Positions 7,947 to 17,078 of a stretch of 45,569 nucleotides of DNA are shown here, one piece after another. The translations under genes and the position numbers were made by a program. Position 1 is the stretch's first letter. Every line of letters begins with the position of its first letter. The DNA is from Eubacteriales bacterium (GTDB lineage: Bacteria; Bacillota; Clostridia; Lachnospirales; Lachnospiraceae): positions 30,349 to 75,917 of the forward strand of contig JAUNPU010000018.1 in NCBI GenBank assembly GCA_030536555.1. Reading direction: 5' to 3'. The notes below the pieces were generated by a model. The model did not search any database and was not told the origin of the DNA. It was given only the letters and a program-made list of their open reading frames with translations.

Positions 7947-10900
7947 TTATAACACCTCCGTTTTTCTTCAAAAGTAACTGTTCATCCTGACCTGACATTT
8001 CTCCCCTGACATCCTGGAAGGAACAGCCAAATATCCATATTCCTGAATAATTAACATATTCACAGACAAGTGTATCTTCATTTTCCCCATATACAACAGC
8101 CATTTGTCCTATCGCGTATATCTGCCGATGATTCGGAGTCACCATCATTTCAAAACACCATCCACTGGGTACAATCTTTCCGGACTCAAAGGACATTCTA
8201 TACCCGTCGGGAAACTGCTTTGTCGGACCGAACATCATCTGTATTTCTCTTGTTTTTCTGTCCCTTACCCATTCAAATCTGGCTGACTTATCAATTTTGC
8301 GAATTCCTGTAACATTCAGCTGGTCATCCAGTTTCTTTATTACACATTCGCTTGAAACCAGGTAAAAAACATCTGCCGCCTGCCCGGATTCTGAAATAAC
8401 ATCACTGTTTTCATCTGAGCACCCCTGAACAAACAAAACCACATCTGCTGCTGATTTTTTCCAAAGCGTATTGATGAAATTGCCTTTTTGATCAATCACC
8501 CTCACCGACTTGCCTGCCGCAAGAACAACACCGCCGTTTCTCAGATATTTAACATCCTGAATATTCGCTTCAAATTTGAAAGACCGCAGCAAAGGAAAAT
8601 CTTTCGCATTGCAGTGCGCACATATTCTATATTCAAGGAGCTGGTTTCCAATTGCAACAGTAAAGCATTCCTGCCCCATATCGGCCGTAATCGCATTCAG
8701 CCGCGGCTTTCTTTCTCTGTTCCTGTCATCAAGATCTCCAGCCAGTCTCTTCATGTTTTCAGAGATGTAATCCACTAATCTGGGGTTATTTTCCAATTGT
8801 TCTACATTCAGGACACATACATTTCTTCCAAATAGCGAGTAGATGATCTTACCTGCATCAGAATACTCATGCGCGCACCCGGAAACAACTGAAAACGGAA
8901 GATTATCAGGTACTTCATCACCGGAAAACAGGTCATACCAGATAAAGGGTTCCAAATCATATGCATATCTGACCTGACCATCCGCTTCAAATTTAACATA
9001 GCGATAATATTTCGTACCTGCTTCATTAAATCTGCTGTATAGTTCCTTGTGATTCCTGCAATCCATCAGCACGATCTGAGTTTCAAATGCAATACACAGG
9101 CGGTTCTGCTGTTCGTCATATACAATATCCCTGGGAATATCATGATAATTTTTAATGAAAAACATCTCGCTGGTCTGATAGTTCCATCGAATCAGCACGC
9201 CGCTTTCGTCAGCACTGTAGATCCAGCCGTCTGTTCCTTCTGCAACAACACACACATTCTCCGCATGTCCTTCATTCAGGAAAAAGGATTTATTCATAAT
9301 TGCATGATCAAACAGCGAAAAGTAGACCTTTCCCATATGATATTCCGAGAAGTGGCATCCGTTCATTTTGCAGCAGCGCAGATCCAGATCTGAAAAATCA
9401 CATTGTGCAAGGATATTATTTCTCCCGCATCTCATAATCTGCATAAGATTCGCAATCAGATTTCCAACCCCTGCATCACTTTCATCGGTTTTTCTCTTTA
9501 ACGAATACAGCACTTTTTCTGACACGCTGTATAAAGATGGCTCATGCTCTCGTTTTCCCGGAAATACATATTCTTGTCCGGTTATATATGGGCAGGCGGC
9601 CTCTTCCTTTAAGTACCCGCAGCAATACTCAAGAGCATCCTTGCTTATCGCCGGCTTGCAGATATCCAATCCGGAATAACCATGTGCCGCATATTTTCGT
9701 GCTTTATCCAGCATTCGGATCTCATTCGCCAAAAACACACCGGCAAAGTAATCTCTAAACTCCTGGTGCAGGAACTCGACGGTAGCCTCTTCATCTTCTC
9801 CTGCATTGTTAATATACAAAAATCTATAATTTTTAATTGCGAAGTCACAGATTCTTCTTATATCGTTTTTACTGATATAACTGTTGTCCACACCATACTG
9901 CCACCAAAGGTCTTCCAGAATTTCATTTGAATACCATTTAAAATGCAGTTCATCCTCTTCCAGATAATCAATGAGAATCCTCCGGACCATCCTCTCAGTC
10001 AGAAGGCCGTCTGCTGAAAGCATTCTGTAAGCCACCGCAGGAAGTGCATAGTCAATCAACGTGTGATACAAAATAAAGTTGCTGTCTTCATTCGATATGG
10101 ATGCCATCTGGAACAGCTGGGTCTGCATAAAATTTCTGATAATTTTCGCCGCTGTATCCGGCTGGGAATCAAGCTGAATTTTAAATTCTTTTCCTTGTTT
10201 CTTGTATGTTTCTGCATATTTTTCAGCGTCCGCATACAAGCCAAGCATAAGAGGATTCTGAATCAGCTCAAGAACCTTTTTGCTGTCCGGAATCGCAACC
10301 CGCAGCTTACAGAGATACTTTTCTATATTTTCCTCTCTCAGAGGCAGCACTTTAAGTTCTCTGATAGCAATATTGGTATCGATATCCGTCCTTGAAGAAA
10401 TAATAATTCTTGTACCGGTCCACTCCTTCGATATACTGGCATCTGAAAGGAATTCCTTCAGACGATCCAATGCCTGTTTCTTTAATTCGTTGGCTCCATC
10501 CAGGAACAGAAACACATTATTCGGAATCTCTGCATTGAGCATATTCTTCAGACTGCCAAAAAGAGTTTCATCTTCTCCAAGTATTCTTTTCCGTATATAT
10601 TCTTTTACAGGATCCTCCGTTCCATCAAACCAGACTTTATTCAAAGGTACATAAACCGCACAAATTCCCTCACTCAACAGCTGATTGCAGGTATGGATCA
10701 TGGAAACCGTTTTCCCGGTTCCGCCTTCTCCAAGAAGAAGGACCGGATTTCGTTCCTTGTTTCTGCTTAAATAGTTGTACAGAGAAGCTTCCGTGCTCTC
10801 TGTGCCGCCATAGATTTCGTCACTGTCCTCATCCCAGATATCCGTAAACAGTTCCTTATGGATTTCGTGAAGAATATAGTTTCCGCTATGCTCATAAATC

Positions 10901-11421
10901 CTGCGGCAATGCTCCTTCAATACCGTCAGAATCTGCTCCCCGGCAAACATGTATCCGGGGTTTTCGCCTTGCTTCAGCTTAAGAAGAAGCGCAGACTTCA
11001 TCAAATGAGAATAATATTCATCAAAGCTTTCCCGCATGCCGGTTCCATATCCGTGGATATTTCCGCCATACGGAAACAGATTGGGATTATCGATCTTTCT
11101 GACATCATCTATGGCAACCGATACGATTCCCTTATTCTCATCATCTGCTAATTTATATTCCTTTTCACAATATGGCTTTGTAATATACGACCTGGAAAGA
11201 CACTGGAGAAAAACTGCACATTCCCTGATTCCGTTTTTTATATCATCGGAAAAATACTGTCCACGGATATTCTCATAGTCAACCCATACACAAAAACCAT
11301 CTTCCAGCAGCCGGTTTACCAGCTTTTCGACAGTATCCCTGTCATCGTGGGAATAAGAAATAAATATATAAGGCTCATATATTCCTGAACTAAAATGCCG
11401 CAAATCCTGTATGGTCTTCAT
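7930..11421 (-). CDS. TIR - STAND NTPase (NACHT-like) - beta-propeller protein
   Basis: The 1163-residue protein resembles an NLR-type immune receptor. A TIR domain (about 17-150) begins with YIFISYSHDD and keeps the W/YCxxE motif (YCEKEY, Glu88), the catalytic Glu in NAD-cleaving TIRs. The NTPase follows, with Walker A GEGGTGKT (231-238), Walker B VFLFLDG (about 303-309) and sensor-like IIISSRTD. After helical repeats (about 440-620) and a short pentapeptide-like stretch, the last 400 residues look like WD40-type blades (GWIYSADESGVLIRWN). Known relatives sense invaders through the C-terminus and oligomerise to activate the TIR. The start is the ATG after GAGGGG rather than the upstream ATG. 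It overlaps the next gene. Confidence 0.85.
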   Translation of the reverse strand: MKTIQDLRHFSSGIYEPYIFISYSHDDRDTVEKLVNRLLEDGFCVWVDYENIRGQYFSDDIKNGIRECAVFLQCLSRSYITKPYCEKEYKLADDENKGIVSVAIDDVRKIDNPNLFPYGGNIHGYGTGMRESFDEYYSHLMKSALLLKLKQGENPGYMFAGEQILTVLKEHCRRIYEHSGNYILHEIHKELFTDIWDEDSDEIYGGTESTEASLYNYLSRNKERNPVLLLGEGGTGKTVSMIHTCNQLLSEGICAVYVPLNKVWFDGTEDPVKEYIRKRILGEDETLFGSLKNMLNAEIPNNVFLFLDGANELKKQALDRLKEFLSDASISKEWTGTRIIISSRTDIDTNIAIRELKVLPLREENIEKYLCKLRVAIPDSKKVLELIQNPLMLGLYADAEKYAETYKKQGKEFKIQLDSQPDTAAKIIRNFMQTQLFQMASISNEDSNFILYHTLIDYALPAVAYRMLSADGLLTERMVRRILIDYLEEDELHFKWYSNEILEDLWWQYGVDNSYISKNDIRRICDFAIKNYRFLYINNAGEDEEATVEFLHQEFRDYFAGVFLANEIRMLDKARKYAAHGYSGLDICKPAISKDALEYCCGYLKEEAACPYITGQEYVFPGKREHEPSLYSVSEKVLYSLKRKTDESDAGVGNLIANLMQIMRCGRNNILAQCDFSDLDLRCCKMNGCHFSEYHMGKVYFSLFDHAIMNKSFFLNEGHAENVCVVAEGTDGWIYSADESGVLIRWNYQTSEMFFIKNYHDIPRDIVYDEQQNRLCIAFETQIVLMDCRNHKELYSRFNEAGTKYYRYVKFEADGQVRYAYDLEPFIWYDLFSGDEVPDNLPFSVVSGCAHEYSDAGKIIYSLFGRNVCVLNVEQLENNPRLVDYISENMKRLAGDLDDRNRERKPRLNAITADMGQECFTVAIGNQLLEYRICAHCNAKDFPLLRSFKFEANIQDVKYLRNGGVVLAAGKSVRVIDQKGNFINTLWKKSAADVVLFVQGCSDENSDVISESGQAADVFYLVSSECVIKKLDDQLNVTGIRKIDKSARFEWVRDRKTREIQMMFGPTKQFPDGYRMSFESGKIVPSGWCFEMMVTPNHRQIYAIGQMAVVYGENEDTLVCEYVNYSGIWIFGCSFQDVRGEMSGQDEQLLLKKNGGVINGASC

Positions 11422-11443
11422 TACGTTCCCCCCCTCTTCTGTA

Positions 11444-12439
11444 CTAGTTGCTCCAGTAATAGATATCATAAGTACCGTCCTCTTTTCTGCATTGAAACCA
11501 TACCTGCTGTTCCATGTCGTCTAAATTCTCGTCATAATATCCCCATTGCATATCCTCATACACCACGGGCACCACCATTTCTCCGTTCCATACGCAGGCA
11601 GCGCCCTGTTTTCCTTCCTTCGATTTCAGGATCACATAATCTGCATCGGAATATGGCCGGCTGATTTCGGTGCATCCGTCAAATTCACAGATAATACCCG
11701 GCTGTATATCCTCATCGTTCTCCAAAGTGAAAATAACCGCCTTTCCGCCTTTTACCCCAACCCCCATGGGGGTCAGATATGAAAGCTCGTGAATCTCGTC
11801 AAAGCCTGTCAGTATTTCTTCTCCTTTCCGGTTGATCACAGCCCAGCTTCCATCCTGCTTTCTGATTCGCGCATACCGTCCCTGCCCCTCCGCGAACGGG
11901 CAGGCCTGCGAATAGATTCCTGCAAAGCGTTTTCCTTCATCATCGATGTAATAATATTCATCCTTTTCTTTCACACAGGAGCCGCCTTCCGCCATCCTGC
12001 TTGCCTCCGTAAAAGTACCTTCGTACAGCACGGTGACAGTCCCCGTCTCTTCGACCTTTCCAAATCCGATCAGTCCATTTTGATCTACATACCGGAAAAC
12101 ATGGCTGCTGCTAAAATACTCAAGATCATCATAAATAAATTTGCACGGTCCGAATACCGCTTCGCCTGACTGATTGCAGAGATAAGCCTGATTGCTGCAA
12201 ATCTTCACGGTCATATCGCTGTATGTATTGTTCCTACTGGTAGTTCCGGCCTGATCAGACGCCTCCGTATTCTGATTCCCTGCCTGATACAGAGCCTTTA
12301 TAGAATCTTCTGCCAGACTTTTCTGTGCTGCAATCAGGCTCCACCTCCACCCTGTTGCTGCAGCTGCAATTAAAACAATCGCCAGTCCTGCGCAAAGCCA
12401 TACATGATTAGTCAAAATCTTCAAAATCTTCGTCATCAT
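11444..12439 (-). CDS. Membrane-anchored WG-repeat protein
   Basis: The 331-residue protein has one N-terminal membrane helix (LCAGLAIVLIAAAATGW). It is followed by repeats of the WG/KWG type, each with an aromatic-Asp-x-x-Gly turn (FRYVDQNGLIGFGKV, YYIDDEGKRFAGI, WAVINRKGEEILTGF). These usually form an extracellular beta scaffold; the ligand is unknown. It overlaps the end of the upstream SEDS-like gene by 32 bases and lies 22 bases before the TIR-STAND gene, so translation is probably coupled. Two adjacent ATG codons can serve as start; GAGGTGA lies upstream. Confidence 0.7.
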   Translation of the reverse strand: MMTKILKILTNHVWLCAGLAIVLIAAAATGWRWSLIAAQKSLAEDSIKALYQAGNQNTEASDQAGTTSRNNTYSDMTVKICSNQAYLCNQSGEAVFGPCKFIYDDLEYFSSSHVFRYVDQNGLIGFGKVEETGTVTVLYEGTFTEASRMAEGGSCVKEKDEYYYIDDEGKRFAGIYSQACPFAEGQGRYARIRKQDGSWAVINRKGEEILTGFDEIHELSYLTPMGVGVKGGKAVIFTLENDEDIQPGIICEFDGCTEISRPYSDADYVILKSKEGKQGAACVWNGEMVVPVVYEDMQWGYYDENLDDMEQQVWFQCRKEDGTYDIYYWSN

Positions 12440-13964
12440 CAGAATATGTCACCTCTTCTTCCATACAATACGGACTGTAGCAGCTCTTATGTTCCTCCAT
12501 GATCTCCTCCTGAATATTCCCCTTCGGATCATCCGGCAGAATCCATTTCTGTTCCGCATATTCCAGAATAAACCGTTTCCTGTCTGACAGAAAATTCTTT
12601 ATTGTAAACACGCAGAATTCCCTGTCATCAATTTCATACCACTCTGTTCGGCAGTGGACAGAATGACCATCCTCTGCGGATATGTCTGCTAAATCCCACA
12701 GGTCACATTCATATGATTCCCCGTCTTCGTCGAGGACCCTGTAAGAATCCTGCTTTCCCAGGATTTCCTCTGCTCGAACGAACGTCTCTTTCATATGCTC
12801 TGCCTGCTGGATTCTGTAGTTTTCCAGGGCACATATGATAAGAAGCGTGAATACCATGCCGTCCATCAGACTCCCGTTATTGGACATAAACGGAAGGTTC
12901 ACCGGATATGGGAAGCCAAAGCCATACGCCAATCCAAAGAACACCCGGATACAAAGCATTGCTGCCGCACTTGCAAAAATCAGCCAGCCTTTATGCTTTC
13001 TTCCGTTTTTTCCGCCCAGCAGCTTCATAACCATCCAGACAAAGGCCGCCATCAGCAGGATAAGAAAAATTGCAGATGACCAACCACCATAATAGAGCAT
13101 CTGCAGCACCGGCTTATTCAAGTCAACTAAGTACTCATGAGCGAATGCCGAATTTCTAAGATATCCTGATGTTCCAAGGAAGGATGCATTCGATGTAATC
13201 ACTCTGATTCCTTCCACATAATCCGCATACCTGTCTCCCAGCATAAACGCAGCAGGATTTACTCCCCAGTCACTGCATTGAAGAGGAAGGAGCAGAATTC
13301 TCATGATCCCGTATAGCAGAACGGCGGCGGCAGCCTTCCCTTTATGAACGATCTTTTCTGAAAGGCCATACTTCCACACCGCAGCACCGAGCGTGATACA
13401 ATTCATAAGGACAGCATCGATCTGATAGATATTAGACAGCGGCCGAAAAAGCAGAATCCCCCCCAGTGTCATGCCCATCACTGCAATGCCGCTGTAAAGC
13501 ACAGACATTGGCTTAAACCATTCCCTGCGCAAAGCCATGAAAATAACACTGATGTTGTAAGGAAACCAGACAATCGTCCAAAAATCGTAGAAATATTTCT
13601 TCGGAATATCAAAAAACATCAGCTCAAGTTCTTTTTCTCCGTAGATTGAAAAATTGTCCATCCCAAGCTCCAGCAGAAGCGCCAAAAGCATCAGCACTGC
13701 AGAAACAGCGGTTCCTGCCGCGCAGAGCTTTGCAGTATCCCGAATCGGCTCCATAAAGACCGCAGAAGACAGCCCGTAAAACAGACCCGTACAAAATACT
13801 GCGGTAAGAGTTGTTTTTATAAAAGAAAAAAACCCATAGTTCTCATGAAAGCTGATCAAATGCAGCAGGGTGTTGACCCAAATCATGCACAGCACCAGCA
13901 GCACAGCGCAGATCACATTACGTACTGTCGTGTCTATTTTTATTGCAGCTGCTTTCTCATTCAT
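12408..13964 (-). CDS. Polytopic membrane protein, degenerate SEDS (FtsW/RodA)-like
   Basis: The 518-residue protein has about ten membrane helices in residues 18-390 and an acidic cytoplasmic tail of about 125 residues. The C-terminal membrane half follows the SEDS pattern: FLGTSGYLRNSAFAHEYL, then YYGGWSSAIFLILLMAAF, then PVNLPFMSNNGSLMDGM, which mirrors the LPFISYGGSSLL block of FtsW/RodA. The usual Asp/Glu catalytic segment is not conserved (NKPVLQML in its place), so glycosyltransferase activity is doubtful. SEDS proteins polymerise peptidoglycan; this one may be a repurposed membrane scaffold. It could also be an unrelated multi-span protein. Confidence 0.6.
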   Translation of the reverse strand: MNEKAAAIKIDTTVRNVICAVLLVLCMIWVNTLLHLISFHENYGFFSFIKTTLTAVFCTGLFYGLSSAVFMEPIRDTAKLCAAGTAVSAVLMLLALLLELGMDNFSIYGEKELELMFFDIPKKYFYDFWTIVWFPYNISVIFMALRREWFKPMSVLYSGIAVMGMTLGGILLFRPLSNIYQIDAVLMNCITLGAAVWKYGLSEKIVHKGKAAAAVLLYGIMRILLLPLQCSDWGVNPAAFMLGDRYADYVEGIRVITSNASFLGTSGYLRNSAFAHEYLVDLNKPVLQMLYYGGWSSAIFLILLMAAFVWMVMKLLGGKNGRKHKGWLIFASAAAMLCIRVFFGLAYGFGFPYPVNLPFMSNNGSLMDGMVFTLLIICALENYRIQQAEHMKETFVRAEEILGKQDSYRVLDEDGESYECDLWDLADISAEDGHSVHCRTEWYEIDDREFCVFTIKNFLSDRKRFILEYAEQKWILPDDPKGNIQEEIMEEHKSCYSPYCMEEEVTYSDDDEDFEDFD

Positions 13965-14029
13965 ATTCCTTTCCTTCCTGGCCCCGTAAAAAGCCGGGCA
14001 CTGTATTCATCCTTCAACAGGAACACGCT

Positions 14030-14575
14030 TTAAGAAGCGATTCGGTAAGTATCCTTAAAATCCCTGCCGGAAATGCAATAATAATCCTCTTCATTCGTGA
14101 TATTAATATATCCGCCGGCATCCACCTTCCCTGCTTCTCCCCATTGCAGAATATGAACCGCTTCATTCAGGCGGACAAACTGCTGCAGGCGCCCCGCAGG
14201 CCTGTAAATCCCCGGATCGTCCGGATCTGCCTCATATTTTTTTCTAAAGACAGAATCCTCAACAATCCACTGATTAATATGTCCATTCTGATCAATCAGT
14301 TCACAGCCGGATGCGTCAACCTTGGTCACGACCCAATCCGAAACTCCTGACACAGGATCTGCGGATACCACTGCATCCCGTTCAACAATCGGATACCCGT
14401 CTGCATCTTCAGACCATGAGATGACCGGTTCCCCTTCTATTCCCGGGCGGGCAGCAATCCTTGCTGTCTTCTCGGCATCAATAATCCCTGCTCCATGATC
14501 CATGAGCTCCTGCACATAAGCATGCAAATCCTTAATCTTTCTATAAAACTTCGAGTTCGTTGTGTTCTCTGCCAT
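14030..14575 (-). CDS. Conserved hypothetical protein, PGDYG-like segments
   Basis: The 181-residue acidic soluble protein shows two short segments of the type DWVV...(9-14 residues)...QNGHINQWIVEDSVFRKKY and GGYINI...YYCISGRDFKDTYRI. They recall PGDYG-type domains, where a nucleotide-like ligand pocket has been suggested; the match is weak and function is not known. GAGGAG lies upstream of the start. It is the first gene of the operon that runs to 5670 and has a good promoter. Confidence 0.6.
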   Translation of the reverse strand: MAENTTNSKFYRKIKDLHAYVQELMDHGAGIIDAEKTARIAARPGIEGEPVISWSEDADGYPIVERDAVVSADPVSGVSDWVVTKVDASGCELIDQNGHINQWIVEDSVFRKKYEADPDDPGIYRPAGRLQQFVRLNEAVHILQWGEAGKVDAGGYINITNEEDYYCISGRDFKDTYRIAS

Positions 14576-14617
14576 ATTATTTCTCTCCTCTACCTTTACG
14601 CTTTCATATTTTCTGTT

Positions 14618-14646
14618 ATTATACTACAGTTATATTATTCTGTGAA
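14618..14646 (-). promoter_or_regulatory. Promoter of the SEDS/WG/TIR-STAND operon
   Basis: Read on the minus strand: TTCACA (14646-14641), a 17-base spacer and TATAAT (14623-14618), about 40 bases before the first start codon. Just upstream of the -35 lies a palindrome (see next entry). Confidence 0.65.
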
Positions 14647-14647
14647 C

Positions 14648-14662
14648 ATTCCTCTCAGGAAT
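14648..14662. promoter_or_regulatory. Palindrome next to the -35 box, possible operator
   Basis: ATTCCT-CTC-AGGAAT, a perfect 6-base inverted repeat, directly abutting the -35 element of the 14575 operon. The rest of 14663-14760 holds no gene that I can support. Confidence 0.4.
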
Positions 14663-14760
14663 CGTTTCACCACAGTCCCTGCGGTGTTCGTTGACGACGT
14701 CTCCTCCCTGCCATCTCGAAGTCCGGAGGCGGAAGGTGTGTTGAAGCCGCCTGCATGAAA

Positions 14761-15765
14761 TTACGCCGCAGTCGGTTCAGATCTATCAAATCTGGAAGGC
14801 AGACTGTACCATACCGGTGTTCCATCCTCCTTCAGCTCATAGAAGAGACGAAGCGTATCTTTCATATAAAGCAAATCGTGTGTATACAGCAGAGTATCCT
14901 TTTCACTCCAGATACCTCTACTGCGAAGATATGCGTCCAGCTTAAGCGACTGCTCAAAGGTCTCCGCACAGATTACCATCTGCGGCATTGCCTTATGTCC
15001 ATGTGCATTCGCTTCCAGATAGGCCGGGTTGTTGACCAGAGTATAATATCTCTGGATCTTATCTGCAAGTTTTCTGAATGCGTGAGGTGCAGATCTCACA
15101 ACCTCAAGCAGGAAAACCGATTCATCATCCAGCCAGAACATTCCCGGCGTTCTGAGAATACAGCCGTCTGTGATAGAGCCCTCCCGAAGCGGGCGAATGG
15201 TTTCATTGAAAGCAAAGCCCTTTATGTCCGCGCCGTTTCGGAGCATTCCAAGAAGACTCATATTTGCAGAGAAAATACGCTTGGATGTTTCTGCATCATC
15301 ATGCTCATCACGGGGCATCTGGTTTCCCTTATGGAAAATCACTCCCTGCTCCTGTGCAAGTTTAATCCCAAGGCTTCCGATCGAATAAAATCGAATTCCG
15401 TTTTCTGCCCCGCTTCTTCTGACTTCAAACGCTCTGAGGAGATGATAATTCTTTAGCTTTTCCAGCCTTTTGGTGATATTCTGACGCTTTATATCGATTC
15501 CACGCAGCCCCAGATACTGATACTGCTGAAGGCTCGTCAGATATTTGGATCTGGCTGTTTCAGCAATAATCACCAGATCCTTTTCATCCAGCATAGCGCA
15601 TATCTTTTCGTAAGGTGTGTATCCGCAGGCTTTGAGTTCTACAACAGCCTCATTATCCTGAACTGCAAATGCCGGTTCTTCCGGTAATCTGTCCCTGTTA
15701 TATCCGCAGTCCGCGTTCATGTTGCTGTAGTTTTCTGCATTGTTAAAAAAAGAAATCTGTTTCAT
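14761..15765 (-). CDS. Replication-relaxation-like protein (winged helix plus nuclease-like fold)
   Basis: The 334-residue protein begins at the ATG that lies 8 bases from AGGAGG; a nearer upstream ATG is too close to it. Residues 60-150 form a winged helix (SKYLTSLQQYQYLG, then a basic wing IKRQNITKRLEKLKNYHLL). The rest looks like the restriction-endonuclease-like domain of replication-relaxation proteins (FLLEVVRSAPHAFRKLADKI; PQMVICAETFEQ). These proteins sit in mobile elements and are thought to act at replication or transfer origins. It is the last gene of the helicase/MoxR/vWA operon and is paralogous in layout to the C-terminus of the 5670-7946 protein. Confidence 0.65.
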   Translation of the reverse strand: MKQISFFNNAENYSNMNADCGYNRDRLPEEPAFAVQDNEAVVELKACGYTPYEKICAMLDEKDLVIIAETARSKYLTSLQQYQYLGLRGIDIKRQNITKRLEKLKNYHLLRAFEVRRSGAENGIRFYSIGSLGIKLAQEQGVIFHKGNQMPRDEHDDAETSKRIFSANMSLLGMLRNGADIKGFAFNETIRPLREGSITDGCILRTPGMFWLDDESVFLLEVVRSAPHAFRKLADKIQRYYTLVNNPAYLEANAHGHKAMPQMVICAETFEQSLKLDAYLRSRGIWSEKDTLLYTHDLLYMKDTLRLFYELKEDGTPVWYSLPSRFDRSEPTAA

Positions 15766-15806
15766 GATCATTTCCTCCTGTTCTGAAATAATAAAGCCAC
15801 ACCGGC

Positions 15807-17078
15807 CTATACCCTGGCATTGATATTCTTAATCTCCTGTCCCTTTTCCAGAAAACCATTCCGAACCTTGTTTTTGTTTCTGTTCCAGGATATCCCGGCT
15901 CCCGGATAGATATAGCCGATTGTAAGTGAGAACAGCATCCATAAAATCAGCCACAGGAAGCTCTGGTACACGCCATGCTGAACCCCCGTTTCAAGAAGAA
16001 TACTTCCGATAACGGAGCCTGCAATGCTGGTGCTGATAATGGCAGGAGCACTTGAATCCTCCATATAGGCAAACATCATCATTCCGCCGATCAGTGCTCC
16101 GATAATACTCAGGAACAGTACTCTCAGAAAGCCAAACAGCCTGTCCATATGCTTCATGTATCGGGCGGACAGCAGATTTCGCTCTGAATAGGAGGCTGCT
16201 GCTACTTTCATGGCAGATGCAAGATCCGAGGCCTGGTCGACACGGATGAACACACCGCCGGTAGTCTCTGCCATTTTTCTCATAAGATTTTTATCTACGG
16301 ATCCCAGACCTACCGTACTGATATTGATTCCCAGATCACTGTATTCTTCCAGAGCAGCATTGAACTCGGGAATATTTCCCTTAAACCACAGAAAACCATT
16401 GTCCAGGTCTGTAGCCACACCATCCGTCAGAAATATAATCTTGGGATTATCTCCTCCGCTCCATTTGCCATCTTTATAATCCTGCAAAATGCGAAGCGTT
16501 GTTCCAAAGATAGCTGTTTCTCCGTCACTGACAGCAGGCAGAGCTTCCTCATCCGCTCCCATTGTTCGCATATCTCTTAATACCCGCGGTTCTGAAGCAA
16601 AGGAATATACCATATAGGGAAGCGCTTTGTCCTGCGAACTCATAATTTCTGTTACTGCAGCATAGCGGAGTCCGTTCGGATCATTTCTGCTCATGGATCC
16701 TGACTCGTCAATGACAAAGATATAACTGGTGGGTTCTATCGTTTTCTTATCGGGATTCCGTTCATACAGATACTCCAACAGCATGCTTGTAACAAAAATA
16801 CAGATCATACACAGGATCAGATATCGAAACATCCCCCCCATTCCGGAATATAATGTACTTTCTCTGTCAAAGGAACCCGTAAGAATGGAGCCAATCCACA
16901 CAGCTGCGAAAAGTGCGGTAAATAAGCCTGTACACAATACCGGAATCATCAGAAATCCGGGAAGCTTCAGGTTCCAGGCAGAGTAAAAGCCTCTGCTCAG
17001 GAACCAGATAACAGCACCAACGATAAGCGACAAAACGGCAACCTTTCTGTTGATTCGTAATTTACGAACTCTGTCCAT
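15807..17078 (-). CDS. Membrane von Willebrand A (vWA) protein
   Basis: The 423-residue protein has three membrane helices in the first 105 residues. An extracytoplasmic vWA domain (about 118-300) has an intact metal site (DESGSMS at 124-130, a Thr in GETAIFGTTL, and TDGVATD). Two or three further C-terminal membrane helices follow. vWA domains bind protein partners through a metal ion; with the MoxR ATPase of the same operon it could form a chaperone-type assembly. AGGAGG lies 6 bases before the chosen ATG (an adjacent ATG is also possible). It overlaps the upstream nuclease gene by 17 bases. Confidence 0.8.
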   Translation of the reverse strand: MDRVRKLRINRKVAVLSLIVGAVIWFLSRGFYSAWNLKLPGFLMIPVLCTGLFTALFAAVWIGSILTGSFDRESTLYSGMGGMFRYLILCMICIFVTSMLLEYLYERNPDKKTIEPTSYIFVIDESGSMSRNDPNGLRYAAVTEIMSSQDKALPYMVYSFASEPRVLRDMRTMGADEEALPAVSDGETAIFGTTLRILQDYKDGKWSGGDNPKIIFLTDGVATDLDNGFLWFKGNIPEFNAALEEYSDLGINISTVGLGSVDKNLMRKMAETTGGVFIRVDQASDLASAMKVAAASYSERNLLSARYMKHMDRLFGFLRVLFLSIIGALIGGMMMFAYMEDSSAPAIISTSIAGSVIGSILLETGVQHGVYQSFLWLILWMLFSLTIGYIYPGAGISWNRNKNKVRNGFLEKGQEIKNINARV

